Assembly: GCA_002104945.1 (NCBI GenBank)
Contig: MCFH01000021.1
Span: 744,001 to 808,000 of the forward strand
Length of the DNA stretch: 64,000 nucleotides
Origin: Piromyces finnis
Lineage: Eukaryota > Neocallimastigomycota > Neocallimastigomycetes > Neocallimastigales > Neocallimastigaceae
Direction: 5' to 3'
The position numbers and the translations under genes were made by a program. How positions within the stretch are numbered: position 1 is the stretch's first letter; each line of letters begins with the position of its first letter. Below, piece after piece: positions 12,312 through 28,424 of the stretch. The notes under the pieces are model-generated. The model was not told the DNA's origin and made no database searches. It worked only from the letters and a program-made list of their open reading frames with translations.

Positions 12312-14382
12312 TTTATTCTATTTTAATAAAAAATAAAATATATTAATAAATATTATTATTTTAACATTATTAAATTATTTACTTATTAGTAAAAAAGAGT
12401 TTTTATTAATTATAAAATTAAATAATCAATATCTATTATAACATTAATAAAAGTATTGTTGATTAAAAAGATTTCACTAGAATGAATACTTTAAGTTATA
12501 AGCTTAAATCTATTATAAGTTTAAATAATCTGATTTTAATAATTTAATGTTTCTGTATGAAATTTTAAAATTGACTTTATTTTAAATAAATTCCGGTTAA
12601 ATTATTAATTTTATATATTTATAATTTATTGAAATATTAAATTTGCAATGTCATTTATCATTTTTTGCGTATAATTTATTTTTCAAATGTCTTGTAATAA
12701 ATAAATTTATAACTTCTTATTATTTTAAACTTTATTTAAATTTAAATTTATATTTTTTTAGCTTTTTTTGTTTATGAATGATTTTATAAAGATTTTAATG
12801 AAAAAAATCCCCTTTATATTTTTGGTTGTCAAATTGATTTATAAATAATATTATTGTTTCTTACTTTATATATTATTAAAAAAAAATAATTACTTTTAAT
12901 TCCTGTATTTGTTAAAAGTGAAACTTTGAAAAAAAATTATTGATTTACTCTCTAAATACAATAATTACAAATATTATAACTACAATATTAACTATATATG
13001 ATTGGTTGTATAAATACAATATGTATTAATGTATTATCCAACAAATTATATTTACTTATAGAAAAAAGTACTATAATAATGAATCTATATAAAAAAAAAA
13101 AGAAATATTATAAATAAATAATGAAATATAAATATATAATAAATTGAATAAATATTCACATCTATTTAATAATTAAAGAAGAATAATTATAGAGCAATCT
13201 CTTTTTTTTTAAGTATTTTTTATATTTTATTAATTTTTTTATTTCTACTATATTTTTATTATAAATGATTATTTGTTACCAAAAAAAAAAAAAAAAAAAA
13301 AAAAATATTTATAATTAAAATGTTTGTTACACAAATATTTCTTTTTAAAATTACCACTTTAAAAAAGTGCTAATCTTGATTTTTTTTTTTTATTATTATA
13401 GTTTAATTAGTTCTTTATATTAAAATTTTAATAAAATCACTTGTAATAAAAATAATACTGATTGTTATTATTAGAATAGATAATGATAATTAAAAACATA
13501 TTTATCCATTATCTTTTAAATTGTAATATGTTATTACAATTTAAAATAAAAGGAATTTAGTTAGAATTTAATTTTTCTCATTTTAAGTTACTTTATTAAT
13601 AAAAAACATTGAAGATGCTAACGATTAAAGAGATAAAAATGATAAAAATGTTAAACTATTATATTCATTTTTATCAATAATTATTCTTTTACGAATTATT
13701 TAATAAAGCATTTAGTTATATATAAAAAAAACATAATTACTTTGATAATTTGTATTTTTGTTTAAGTCTCTTTATTTCAACATCTAAAAAAGTATGAAGA
13801 TAAATTTTATGCAATTTAATTAATTAAAAAAAAAGAAAAAAAAAGAAATAATATCATTGTTATTATAACAAAATTATTTTTATATTATTATTAATATATT
13901 CTATTAGTAATTATTATTTCAAAAATAATAATGAATGATAATTGTTAATATTTTGTTTTTTGTACGTAAAATATTTCGAAAACTTTTTATTATTTTTTTT
14001 AAAAATGAATCAAATATTGTTATTACATTTATATATAGAATTTAAAAGAATTAAAAATAATATAAAATATTAAATTTTATTTTTTTATTTAATTAAAATT
14101 AAAACCTTAAATATAAAAAATAAAATTTTAAACTAAATATAATTTTTATTAAAAAACAAAAAATAGTAATTATTAAAAAAGAAAAAGAAAAACAAATTAT
14201 TTTTCAAATATACACACACAAGACAAAGAAAAATAGAAAAAAAAAATATAAAGGGTTTGTTTTGATTTTGATTTAATATTTGTAACATAAATAAATAAAG
14301 GAATTAGTAGAAGTAATTTATATTTAAATTAATAAAATTAAAGGAAACAATATTTTACATTTGTAAATTAATAAATAGAAAA
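12312..14382. other. 2-kb divergent intergenic region
   Basis: Separates the head-to-head U1A-like and TMEM128-like genes. Very AT-rich, with an A run at about 13280-13305. A 15-nt inverted repeat is listed separately. No exon, tRNA or other RNA gene was recognised. Confidence 0.55.
13514..13546. repeat. Perfect 15-nt inverted repeat, 3-nt loop
   Basis: Arms TTTTAAATTGTAATA (13514-13528) and TATTACAATTTAAAA (13532-13546) are exact reverse complements around loop TGT. It lies in the intergenic region about 840 bp upstream of the TMEM128-like gene. Confidence 0.9.
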
Positions 14383-15093
14383 ATGCCAGGTGATAATCGG
14401 GGTGAATATACTAGATTAGGAAGTAATGGCACTGAAAAAAAGAGTTTAAGAAAGTTAAGTTTTAAAAAAATATGTAAGTACTTTAATGTATATAATATTA
14501 CCATTATTAATATTTTATTAAACTAAAAGTATATTATTTTAATTACAATTTTTAAAAATAATTATTGTTTTTAGTATGGATTTCATTATCTGTATATCTT
14601 GTTTTCTTTACAGATTTTGGAAAATTATTAATCAATGATAAAGAGAATAAATTAATAAAGTAATTATAGTGTTTCATTATTATATTTATTTTTGAATATA
14701 TTTAAATAATATTTAAAAATATAGGAATTGTAAAGGAATATAAAGTAAAAATATTAACAATTTATTTTCTGCATATATTAAAATATTATATCAAAATCTT
14801 AAAATATTTTAAATTTATGCAGGCCTTTCTTATACATAGCATACTGTAGTTTTGCTTTATTTGTAGGTTGTATTTTAAATCTTACAGTCTATTTACCTAA
14901 AGTAAAAAAGGTTAAAGTTGATTTTAAAGATTGGCAACACAACATTAAAAAGCCAATTCAATTGACAACAGTTAGTATTATTGTTTCATATATTTGCTCT
15001 TCAATTGCATTCTGGCCAGTTTATGGTTTTGTTAGTTTTATCTTAATTTTAATTTGTTGTCTTGGTGGTGTTTCTCTTGTTGCCTTAATTTAA
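14383..15093 (+). CDS. TMEM128-like four-helix membrane protein
   Basis: Three exons (14383-14473, 14575-14659, 14823-15093) join in frame to 148 residues. A short polar N-terminus (MPGDNRGEYTRLGSNG) is followed by four hydrophobic segments: LWISLSVYLVFFTDFGKLLI, PFLYIAYCSFALFVGCILNL, LTTVSIIVSYICSSIAFWPV and FVSFILILICCLGGVSLVAL. A charged loop with DFKDWQHNIKKP lies between helices 2 and 3, and the AFWPVYGF.SF turn before helix 4 is typical of TMEM128 proteins, whose molecular role is not established. Length and topology agree with that family (human about 165 residues). The call rests on the W-P-V-x-G-F turn and four-helix layout. Confidence 0.65.
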
Positions 15094-15735
15094 TAAATTA
15101 AAAAAAGAATAAAGACATAAAGAATAGATAAATTATTTTTAGAATATTTCAATAAACAAAACAATAAAGAATTTTTATACTTTAATTATTTAAATAAAAA
15201 AGGAAAAAAAAAAACAATATAACATTCATATTTGATTTAAAAAGAATGAATAATAGTATTGTTTTATTTGCATTTACAATTAATTATTATTTGGAAATAC
15301 ATAAATATAAAAAAAAAATAAAAAAAAATTAATAAAAATTTAAAAATTGCATCTTAAAATAAAATCAATTTCTTTATATATATAGGCTTTTATTAATATT
15401 AGAATTGTATTAGTCATACTATAAAATATTTATTTCTTTCTTTCAATTCAATGATTATATAAGAGTGTTTTTTTTTTAATATAATAAATGTATCACAAAA
15501 AAGACAAATATTAATAAAATTTTATTTTCTAAAAATAATGTGCTTTATATTAATATTTAAACTCAGAACTCAGAATAATAAAAAATTAAAATATATATTT
15601 AAATTTTGTTGTATACTACAACTTACGATCTTAATAAAATATTTTTAATGTTTAATAATAATACTGAATTTAAACTACATAAATATATAAAAACCATTAT
15701 TTAATTTATCTTCTTAAACAATTATTAAAAATAAA
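15094..15735. other. Intergenic region between TMEM128-like gene and NPHP1
   Basis: Contains the 3' region of the upstream gene and the NPHP1 promoter. The only distinct element is the 15-nt palindrome at 15608-15622. Confidence 0.55.
15608..15622. promoter_or_regulatory. Palindrome GTTGTA-TAC-TACAAC upstream of NPHP1
   Basis: Six-base half sites GTTGTA and TACAAC are exact reverse complements separated by 3 nt, 113 bp before the NPHP1 start codon. The GTT...AAC frame resembles the outer bases of an RFX X-box (GTTNCC...GGNAAC), but the inner CC/GG are absent. It could be a dimeric factor's site or chance. Confidence 0.3.
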
Positions 15736-18586
15736 ATGTTAAAAGGACCATCTGATAATGATGATAGTCATTCTGAATATTCTGAATATTCTGAATCATA
15801 TACATCTTGTAATTACCACTTATTAATTATATATATTTAAATAGATTATATTATCGAAATTATTAATATTTACATGAATATTATTGAATAAAATATATTC
15901 TTTCGAAAGCAAGTCAATCTTGTACTGAAGAATCAAGTTCAAGTGAATATAGCAGTGATGAAGAAGAAGAAGAAGAGTTTGTAGAAGGTTCTAACATGAA
16001 TATCATGGATGAAAAACTTATGAGTTCTCTTAAAAATAAAGTAAAAATTAAAAAATAAAACTATAATTCATTTTATAAAAAAACACAGTCATTTTAATAA
16101 AAATATATAATTCTTATCTTTAAAAATTATATATTTTAGAAACTTGTGGCCTTATATGATTATGTTGGCTCAACAGATGATGAAATATCATGTAGTCAAG
16201 GAGATGAATTTTTATTTATTCAATGTGATACTCCAGATTGGTGGTAAATATATTATATTTTTAAATATTTATATATTATGCTTTTCATATTACCTTGAAA
16301 ACCAGCTACAAAATTATTAACTTTATTAAAAATATGTTATTTAGGTATGTTAAGTCAATTGATAACAAGGTATATGGTTATTTACCAAGAACATATGTTC
16401 AATTCGTAGAAGATATTGATTTAGAAAAAGGTTGTGGACTATTTCTTTCATATATATATGAAATTTATATTTAAACATTCAAATATTTATTTTTTAATTA
16501 TTATAATACTATATTATCAAAAAGAATTAACAAAAGTATTAGTTGAATCAAATAAATTTTTTATTGAGCCTGATTTAATAAAAAAAAACATTCAATTGAA
16601 ATCAAACAAAAAAACTGAAAAAATTATTCAAAATATTTTGGATGAAAGTAAAAGTGATATGTCTTTATCATATTTATCAAGATTAAGAAATGAAGGTTGA
16701 TATCTAGAAATATTATTTATACCTAACCATATTATACTTATATATGATATTAAATATATTACTTTTTCCCAATTTTAATGGGAAATAATAAATTAATAGG
16801 AAAAGGTTCTATGAAGGAAATGTTTATGCCAGTATTAGATAAAGCAGGAATTAACTTTAAGGATTTATATTTAGATCCAAATACTAAAACTGTAAATTGA
16901 AAAAATAAATATATTATCTTGAAAAAATCAATATATACATAATATTAATAAAATAATATAAAGTTATACCCAATTATATCTCAATGTACATCAGCATTTA
17001 GTATAATATCTGCAAAAAATATTGAACAAGTATCACCAATATTTGATATTCATAACTACTATGTTAAAATGGCTTTATTTAGAAATTCTGTTTTATGTGG
17101 CAATATTCATAATATACCTGCTACACCATCAACTGATTCAAATTCAACTTGGAAATTTTCATCAAAAGTATTATTAAATTTAATTATCTGCTTATATTAA
17201 TTCTTACTTTTATAAAAATAATGTAAGTAATATTTATTTTTTATTTTTTAGTCTTCCATTTTATTCCCAGGTGATGATGAAAATACATGTTTCGTTAGAT
17301 CTAATAATAGCGATTATAATATATATATATTATTTGAACTATGTGTAACAGTGTCATTAAAAGAAGACAAAGAAAATGATGAAAATAATAATAATATAGA
17401 AAAAACTTCATTTAAAAAAACTAATAATGTTACAGGTATAAAATAAAAAATATATAAATAATAGGAATAGATATATTTTTATTAGGACATATTATAATAT
17501 ATTTTGAATAATATAAATAATATTAGATATATGCTGCGGATGGGGACTCTTTCCATTATTTACTCCAGATGGGGGTCCAATAGAAAATAGGACATATGAA
17601 ATTAAGTTAAATTCTGGTATACCATTTGAAGAAAAAAAGAAAAATTCAAATATCGAAAAAAAAGGTATATATTTATTAATTATTTTATATTTTTATTAAA
17701 TGTATAGAAATAAAAAAATAATTTATTTATTTCCTAATAATTTTTATAGGAATTTTCCAATCTATTTTAGGAACTGATAAAAATCCAAAATTAAACATAC
17801 GTGTATGGAAACTAGGGAAATCTATGCTAAATCAAATAAAGTAAATAAATAACTATATAATAATTATTGTACAAAAATCAAATTCTTATCATTAATAATA
17901 ATAATAATTAATTTAAAACTTAATATATTTAAATCTTCAGTATGCTTCCAATAAATATAATATCATTTATTTCAATTGTTCCAGTATTGTCTATATATAG
18001 AAGTTATATAGCTCAAATATTACATAATATCCCTAATAAAAGTATATTAGAGCCAAAATTTAATCCAGTTTTGGCAATTATGCCAAGAATTGGTGAATAT
18101 CCAGAATTGTTACGTTATTTAGCATTGGTATGGGATTACAAATATAAATCTTTGAAAAGATCTGAAAAAGTAAATATAATTATTATATATTGAACATTTT
18201 AAATAATCTAATAAAAGAATTAAGTATTAAATATATAATTATTATATACAATATAGAAACAATTTTCTTCATTGATTCAACATTTTAAGGATTGTGTTTT
18301 AACTGTTTGGCCACTTATTAGTTTATTAGATTCTGATAATATTGTAATTATCTACTTTTAATAAATAAATAATGAAAATAAAATAGAATAAAATAATAAT
18401 TAAAATTGTATATTTTAATATATGCAGAATATATTAAGTTCAGGTATTAGTTTAATTCAACAAAAAGGACCTATAGCATGTTTACTTAATGAAACTGGAG
18501 AATTTGGATTTAAGCCTTTTGATATGGAAGAACTAACATTTGACTATCTAAATTATGTTGAATCTAAAAACGAAAAATCTACATAA
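15736..18586 (+). CDS. NPHP1: Nephrocystin-1 (NPHP1) orthologue
   Basis: About twelve exons, roughly 600 residues. An acidic Ser/Glu N-terminus (SEYSEYSEYSE, SSDEEEEEEF) precedes an SH3 domain (16140-16430): KLVALYDYVGSTDDEIS, GDEFLFIQCDTPDWWYV, VYGYLPRTYVQF. The ALYDY, WW and P-x-x-Y positions are intact. The C-terminal nephrocystin-1 region follows: FRNSVLCGNIHNIPAT, TWKFS, DENTCFVRSNNSDYNIYILF, CCGWGLFPLF, YEIKLNSGIPFE, NPKLNIRVWKL, FNPVLAIMPRIGEYPELL, LKRSEK, HFKDCVLTVWPLI, EPFDL-like FKPFDMEELTFDYL near the end. These blocks occur in NPHP1 order. NPHP1 works at the ciliary transition zone with NPHP4, so its presence implies a flagellated stage. Compared with animal NPHP1 the N-terminal coiled coil is missing or replaced by the acidic stretch. 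One donor (after about 16432) looks like GTTGTG, weaker than the others. Confidence 0.92.
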
Positions 18587-19472
18587 TAAAAAATTAAATT
18601 ATAATTTAAAAAAAAAATAAAGTAATCTCTATTTTAGATATTTAATTATTTATATGTAAAATTAATAATATCATAAACTTGATATTAAAATTAATTAATA
18701 TTGTCTGAAATATTTTATTTCAAATAATAAACTATATTGAGATTTAAATGATATTGAAAAATATTTCAATTAAAATATTAATTATTAATATTTAAAAAGA
18801 GTAAATTAATATAACATTACACTAATTATAAATATAAACCTTTGCATTTATAACAATTTATGTAATTATTATGTATCAAAAACTATAAAAAATAATATTA
18901 TTTATATTAATTCAAAAATAGAATAAACCATAATTAACATTATTAAGAATGTTATAATTAAACGAAACTTTAATAAATAATAATGGAAAAAAAATTATTA
19001 TATAAATTTAAAATAAAGGTGCATTAATTAATAATTGATTTGGAAAAATTATATACTTAATGTATCATCTTATTCATTTCTATAGAAACAGGATAAAAAT
19101 CCTCATATAATATATATATAATAAACTTTCAAGTTTTATTATTAATATTTTAATTATAATTATAGTTTATATTCATAACATCTTTTCTATATATCAAAAT
19201 AAAAATTATATTAAATTATACTTTTTTTCAATAATGATATTATTTAATTTTTTTATCTTTTTTTCTTCTATTTTTTTTTTCTTGAATACTTTCAGAATTA
19301 GGAAAAACATTATTTCTTTATATATGAAATTATTTGAAATGAAAACTTAATAAAATATATATAAATAATTTAAAAAGAATAACAAAATAAATAATACTAA
19401 TTAATTATTTTTATATCTGTATAAATTATTTGATAAAGCTATTTAAAAACACATAAATTATAATAAATAAAT
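18587..19472. other. Intergenic region
   Basis: AT-rich spacer between NPHP1 and the downstream ankyrin gene on the same strand. No exon or RNA gene seen; a pyrimidine-rich tract lies at 19240-19290. Confidence 0.55.
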
Positions 19473-22025
<2,553 letters not shown>

Positions 22026-22255
22026 AAAATTTATATTTTATAATATTATATTAAATTTTGTAACAATATATACAATTATTTTAAAAAGAGAAAAAGAAAA
22101 GAAATATATAATAGAATAGAATAAATCATTTAGTATTCACTATTTAACATTTTAAAAAACTACTAATATATAACTATTAATAGAGAAATATTAATTTATT
22201 ATTTATTATATAATAAAACATTTCTATTATAATTACTATTATATTATTGATATAA

Positions 22256-22286
<31 letters not shown>

Positions 22287-22486
22287 CTTTATTAAAAGTT
22301 ATTAGAGTGGTTAAATAAATTTATTATATTATTTATTTTAATATATAATTTTTTGAGAAAGTTATGTGTATTTTTAATTTTAATAGTTTTGTTATTTTTT
22401 TCTATTATATTATAAAATAGTGTAAATAGGTGTAATAATTAAAAGATAATACATTTATAAATTGTAATATAAAAAAGTCTATAGTA
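22026..22486. other. Convergent 3' intergenic region
   Basis: Lies between the 3' ends of the ankyrin gene (+) and CCDC40 (-). Contains an (ATT)n run at about 22258-22287. No gene seen. Confidence 0.6.
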
Positions 22487-25400
22487 TCATTCTTTAGGTA
22501 TTGGTACGGTCTTATATAAAAGTTGAATTAAACCTCTAGATTCAATCAAAAATTGATTGTATTTGTCACCATACTCTTTCTTCATGTTTTAATATTGTAA
22601 TTAAAAATATTTTATGTATAGTATTATTAAATGTTTATATATATATATATTAATAATGGAATTAAAATAAGAAATATTAATAATATAAATGATAAATACC
22701 TCTACTGTATCAACAACATTATTTATTTTTCTTATTTTTTCACATAATTTTTTAAATTCAGCTTTTTTATCATTTAATGATAAAGGATTTGTAACAAAAG
22801 TTCCATTTTTAATTTCTGTATAAAATTTACTTCTTTTCTGAAGTATTAATTTCGCATTTATGAGCTATTTTATGTAATAAAAAAATATTATATTTAAATT
22901 ATTAATCAATATTATATTAATTTAGAGAAGAATAAAAAAAAAAACAAAATTTTAAATACATTATTTTTTTTATTGTATTTCTTTTCATATTCTTGTAATA
23001 AATTTGTTTGTCTTTTTTCTAAAAAATCGCATGTTTCTTTTATTGATGAAGATTGTTCATCTAATTGATGTTGTGTGTTTGATAAAGTCGAAATTTCTTT
23101 ATCACATTCTCTTAAATCACTTGAAATAATTTTTATTTTTTTCTGAAGATCAATTATTGCTTTATTATGTTGGGTTTGGACATTATTCATTGTATTGGGT
23201 TTAGAATAACCCCTATTTATAAGAATATATATAAAATTTAACATTAATATTAAAAACATTATAATATTAATTTTTAATGATATTTAAAATTACTTCATCT
23301 GAATATATTCTCTTCTATATACAGCTTTCTCCATTTCAACAATCATTTTTTCTTGTAACCTCAATAAACCTTTCAATCTTAATTTCATTCGATGAATTTC
23401 AAGTTTCATATCTCTAATTTCTGTCGAACCAATATTAGGATCTAATGCAGCTTGAGTTTCTTTAGTTAATTGAATCTTCTTTTCCCATAACATCATTTGT
23501 CGTCTATTTTATCGAAATATTTAATTTATAATGTTAATTGAAAATTTATATATATTAATATACATATTTTTAAATATAAATTACTCAGATTCTATCAATC
23601 CATTTAATGCTTTTTCTTTTTCATTTTTCAGTGATTCTAATTTTTCTTCTAATCTTAATAAATTAATTGATGATTCCTAATATTTCATTATTTTAACATT
23701 AAATTTAATATTTGAAAATGTCTAACATTTAAACCCTATCTCATTATAGTATTAATATCATTAAAATACCTTTAATCTTGCTTTAAATTCATTTTCTAAA
23801 TCTAAATTGTTTTCTATTAATTTTGATTGAACATCAACATTTTTGGAAATAAGGGTATTAATTTTAACCATATCATGTTGAAGTTGTTTAATATTTCTAT
23901 CATGTTCTTTTATTTCTTTTTCTTCATTATCAATTTTGGCTATAATAAATATTAGAAATTTATACAAATTAATTAAATTGAACAATCTTTTTGAATAAAA
24001 AATGTTGTAAAAACTATTATTGAAAATTTACTATTAATAACAATTCTTTTTCTATCCAAAATTGAAGAGCGCATTTTCAAATCTTGTATTTCCTCGGACA
24101 TTTTTGAATTCTTTTTGGACAAATTAATTAAATCGGTTTGAGATCTTATCCATAACTGTTGCATTTCATAATATTCTTTTTCTTTTTGTGATACAGCTTT
24201 CATTAAATTATTAATTGTTGCTTCCATTGGACCAACATATTCCTCCTATTAATAATATTATCAATATAATATTTTAATATATATATATAGCAAAAAAAAT
24301 ATTGGAAGAAATAACTTAGACATACATCATTAACATTTTTTAATTCATCAAATTTTTTATTTAACGCGTCTATTTCAGATTGTCTTTTCTCAATAACTGT
24401 ATTTTGTCTTTTAATTTCTAATTCATATTTATCAATCATTTTCTTCTTTATTTCCATTTCATTTTGAATGTCTTTACTTTTTTCTCTTAATCTATCTAAT
24501 ATCCCATCTAAGTTTAATGATTGTAATTCGAGTTTTGCTATTTCATTTTCTGTCTTGGCAATAACATCTTCCTGTATAATTGTAAATATATATTGAATTA
24601 AAACTTAGAAAATACAGAAAATCATAAATTTATATCATTTATCTATTTTTTTTTGTTTGAAAAACAAATAATTACCTTTTCATTTATTTTTATTTTTAAA
24701 TTACTCCTATCTCGTTCGGCACCATGTGCCCCTTTTTTTAAATATAATTGATCCTGAAGTAAACTCATTATTTCTTCTTCTATTTTTTTTGTAGAAAATT
24801 TCATTTGAGTAATTTGCTTTTGAAAATTCATATCCTCAATTTCTAATAATTTTTGATCCTAATGAATAAATATAAATGAATATAAAAGAAATTAAAAATT
24901 AAGTATATTATGTTTATTATTCTTTATATTATTATGAATAAAATAGATGTTTATGTACTTGAGAAGCTTTTTCTAATTCCATTTCTGTATTACTTAAACT
25001 TTTGGAATAAAGTAAAAATGTTTCTTTATTTTTATCAATATTTTCTCTAACATTTGATAATTGTTTTTTTGTAAAAGCAATTTCAGATTCTAGACGATTG
25101 GATAATCCTGTTAATGATTCATTTCTTTCTTGAACCTGATTTAATGAATGTTTAAATCCATTGATAACACCTTCCTTTGTTAATATTTCACTCTTTAATG
25201 TTCTATTAAGTACAATAATATATATTGATGATTATTAAAATAATGTATATAAAATAAATTATTATTAATAATGTATCAATTTTTTAACCTTATATCTTCA
25301 TTTAATTTTTTAATAATATCTTCACGTTTTTGAAGTGCGAATACACTACTATTCCATTGATTTAATAATTGTCGTTTTTCAAATGTCATTGCCTTAATTA

Positions 25401-26955
25401 TTTAAGTAAAAATTTAACAAAAAATAATAATTAATTAAACTTCAAAAATGATATCTACTACACTAAAATTAAAATAATAACCTCCATTTCCATTTCAGCT
25501 TCGTGTAATGTTTCATGTGCTGCTTTTGATTCTTTTGATTGTGCATGATATTGAGAATCATATAAAGCAAGTTTTTCTTTTAATTTTTGTAATTGGGTTG
25601 TTAATTTATCTATATAGAAATCCTATTTTAAATATATTGTATAAGAAATACTATTAAATTAAAATAAATAATATGTATTATATTAATTACTTGTCTTTTT
25701 TTCTCAATTTCTTGTTTAACTATATCTTCTTCTGTTTTTAATGTTGTTCTTTTTACTACACTAATTTGTGATTTCAATTCTTCATGATATAAATCAACTT
25801 GTTTTATTGTTTGATTAATCTTTTCAAGTTCTGTTTTGTGAACTTCAACTATTTAATAATAAATTATATTAATGCCAATGTTATACAAATATTCAAATAT
25901 TAATATAAATATAAAAATTAATTAAAATATTAATTTACCAGCATCTGAAAATTTTTTCATTTTTTCGTTTTCTTCATTATATTTATTATTTAATTCAGTT
26001 AATAACTGTTCAGCATCTGCTCTATACTTTCTTATGGCACTTTCATTATCTCTTATTGTTTCAAGTGAAACTTGAGCATTTGCCAACTGTTGTTGAATAT
26101 TATATAATTCTACACCAACATCTTCTCTTTGTTGCATCTTTTTTCTTAATGTTTCTTTCTATTATTAAGAAATTTATCATTGTATATTTATTTTTTTTAT
26201 GGATTAGTAATCTAATATTAATTATTTTATCTATAATATAATTATTACCTTTTCTAACAAATCTAATTGTAGTTTTTGATTACGGCTTGTTAACTGTTTA
26301 AAAAGTAATTCTTGAACAGGTTTCATTAATTCCTATTTAATAATTAATAATGCAAACATTAAAATAATATGAATATGAGTATTTGTTTTTTTTTTCATTC
26401 TTTTATTTAATACTTATAAAATTATGTTATAATATTTAATGGAATATTAATCATTACATGTTCAGGATCAATTAGCGCGTTGTTATCCTCTTCTTGTTCT
26501 CTTTGTATCCTTTCATTTTCTTCTTGCTCAAACTTTAATCTTTCTGCTTCAATATCGCTTGCTTTATGAATTTCACCAGTTTCAAAATGGCCTTCATTAA
26601 CATGGTCTTGAATATATTGTAAAACAAAAGAGTTATCTAAATTCTCTTTTTTAAATAAATTGTCTTTTTCTTCGTCTGTTAATATTGTCGAAGTTTTCGA
26701 ATTTTGATTTGTATCATCAGTTGATGATACACCTTTACCAGAAAGAAATTTATTTTTTATATTATCTACATTCTCGACTTTATAATTAACAATATTTACA
26801 TCCTTTTCTAAATCTTGAATTGTATTATTAATATTAAGAGCTTTCTTTTTTTTATCTAGTTTATCTTTTAATTGGTTTATAACATCATCATCACTATCAC
26901 TATCTAAATTATCATTTCCTACATTATTTATATTTAATTCATCATTAATATTCAT
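22487..26955 (-). CDS. CCDC40: CCDC40/FAP172, axonemal 96-nm ruler coiled-coil protein
   Basis: Many short exons on the minus strand, continuous coiled coil. Exon 1 (26955 to about 26459) is an acidic Asn/Asp N-terminus ([20 protein letters not shown]) ending NNALIDPEH. Then [40 protein letters not shown] (26137-25940) and a long series of heptad exons. The decisive block is at 23290-23496: [39 protein letters not shown] and [16 protein letters not shown], which follows the strongly conserved CCDC40 C-terminal region nearly residue for residue. Adjacent exons also agree ([47 protein letters not shown]). The last exon ends [10 protein letters not shown]. With CCDC39, CCDC40 sets the 96-nm repeat of motile axonemes and docks inner dynein arms and the N-DRC. 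A CCDC39 partner is expected elsewhere in the genome. Confidence 0.93.
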
Positions 26956-27332
26956 TTTGCTAAATATTTATACTTTAAAAAAAAATATATTTGATATTAA
27001 TAGACAGATAGATATTAATAATTATTCATTTAGAATTATTCTAATTCTATATCATTAAATCTCAATAATAGTAGTTTTTAAATGATATTACTACTCAATA
27101 ATTTAATTTTAAATAATAGAATTAAATTTCTGAATAATAAATTTTAATTTGTTTTAAACTGAAATAAATAAAAAAATAAAGTTTAATTTTTTCTTTCAAA
27201 AAAATATACAAAAAAGTTTTTAACTAAAAAATCGAAAAAATAATTTCAAAATATTTTTTCTACTTTTGTTATGAATTAGTTTTAAGTTTTTTTTTTTTTT
27301 TTTTGATTAAATAATAAAGCTTTAAGTCATTC

Positions 27333-27363
<31 letters not shown>

Positions 27364-27496
27364 ATAGTGTAAAGAAAATAATGCTTATTATTTCAAATTC
27401 AAATGGTTTATATATATATATTTATTTTTCCTTTTTTTTTTTTTTAAAAAAAAAAAAAAGAGAGAAAGAAAAGATAGTTAATAGAAAATATTTTAT

Positions 27497-27550
27497 TTTT
27501 ATATTACTTTCGATATATTATAAAGATAAAATATCGAAAGTAATATAAAA
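27497..27550. repeat. Perfect 20-nt inverted repeat, 14-nt loop
   Basis: Left arm TTTTATATTACTTTCGATAT (27497-27516) and right arm ATATCGAAAGTAATATAAAA (27531-27550) are exact reverse complements separated by 14 nt. The arms contain ACTTTCGAT, so the match is not simple A/T sequence. Confidence 0.95.
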
Positions 27551-27666
27551 TAATATAATATATTTTATAGAATATAAAAATTCATCCACTTATAATATTA
27601 ATCTATGTTGATGGATTATTTTCTGTTTATAGTTTTCTTGAAGTTGTTCTTAATTATTAGTATAAT

Positions 27667-27880
<214 letters not shown>

Positions 27881-28424
27881 AATTCACTATTCTAATTTTT
27901 AGTGGTATTATCCATTTTTATTAAGTTAAAAAATTTAATTATTATTATTATTATTATAATTAAATTATTTTATTTATTATCAAAATACTTTCAATCCAAA
28001 TCTTATTTATAATAAATTTTAATTTATCATATTAAATTAAATAATTATAAATTATTATGTTCAATCTTTTTATTATTCTTAACAATTTTTAAACTTTTTT
28101 TTTATTATTAAAACGTTATAGTAAAAATAGATTTTGATAAAAGAAAAGAATAAATCATATATAATAAATAATATAATATTGGATATAATACAACACTTTT
28201 TAATGTAACCTATTTTTTAATATAATTTATTAATGATTAAATTTTAAATAACAAAATGTTTAATATAAACAAATGTATAATTAATTTTAATAAAAAAAAT
28301 AAATAAAATGAATATTATTTAGTAAAATAAAATTCCAAAAAAAATAAATTAAAATATAAATAAAAAATAACAACATAATGATTTTTTTTTTAATTATATA
28401 TTAGAATAATATAAAGTTTTAAAA

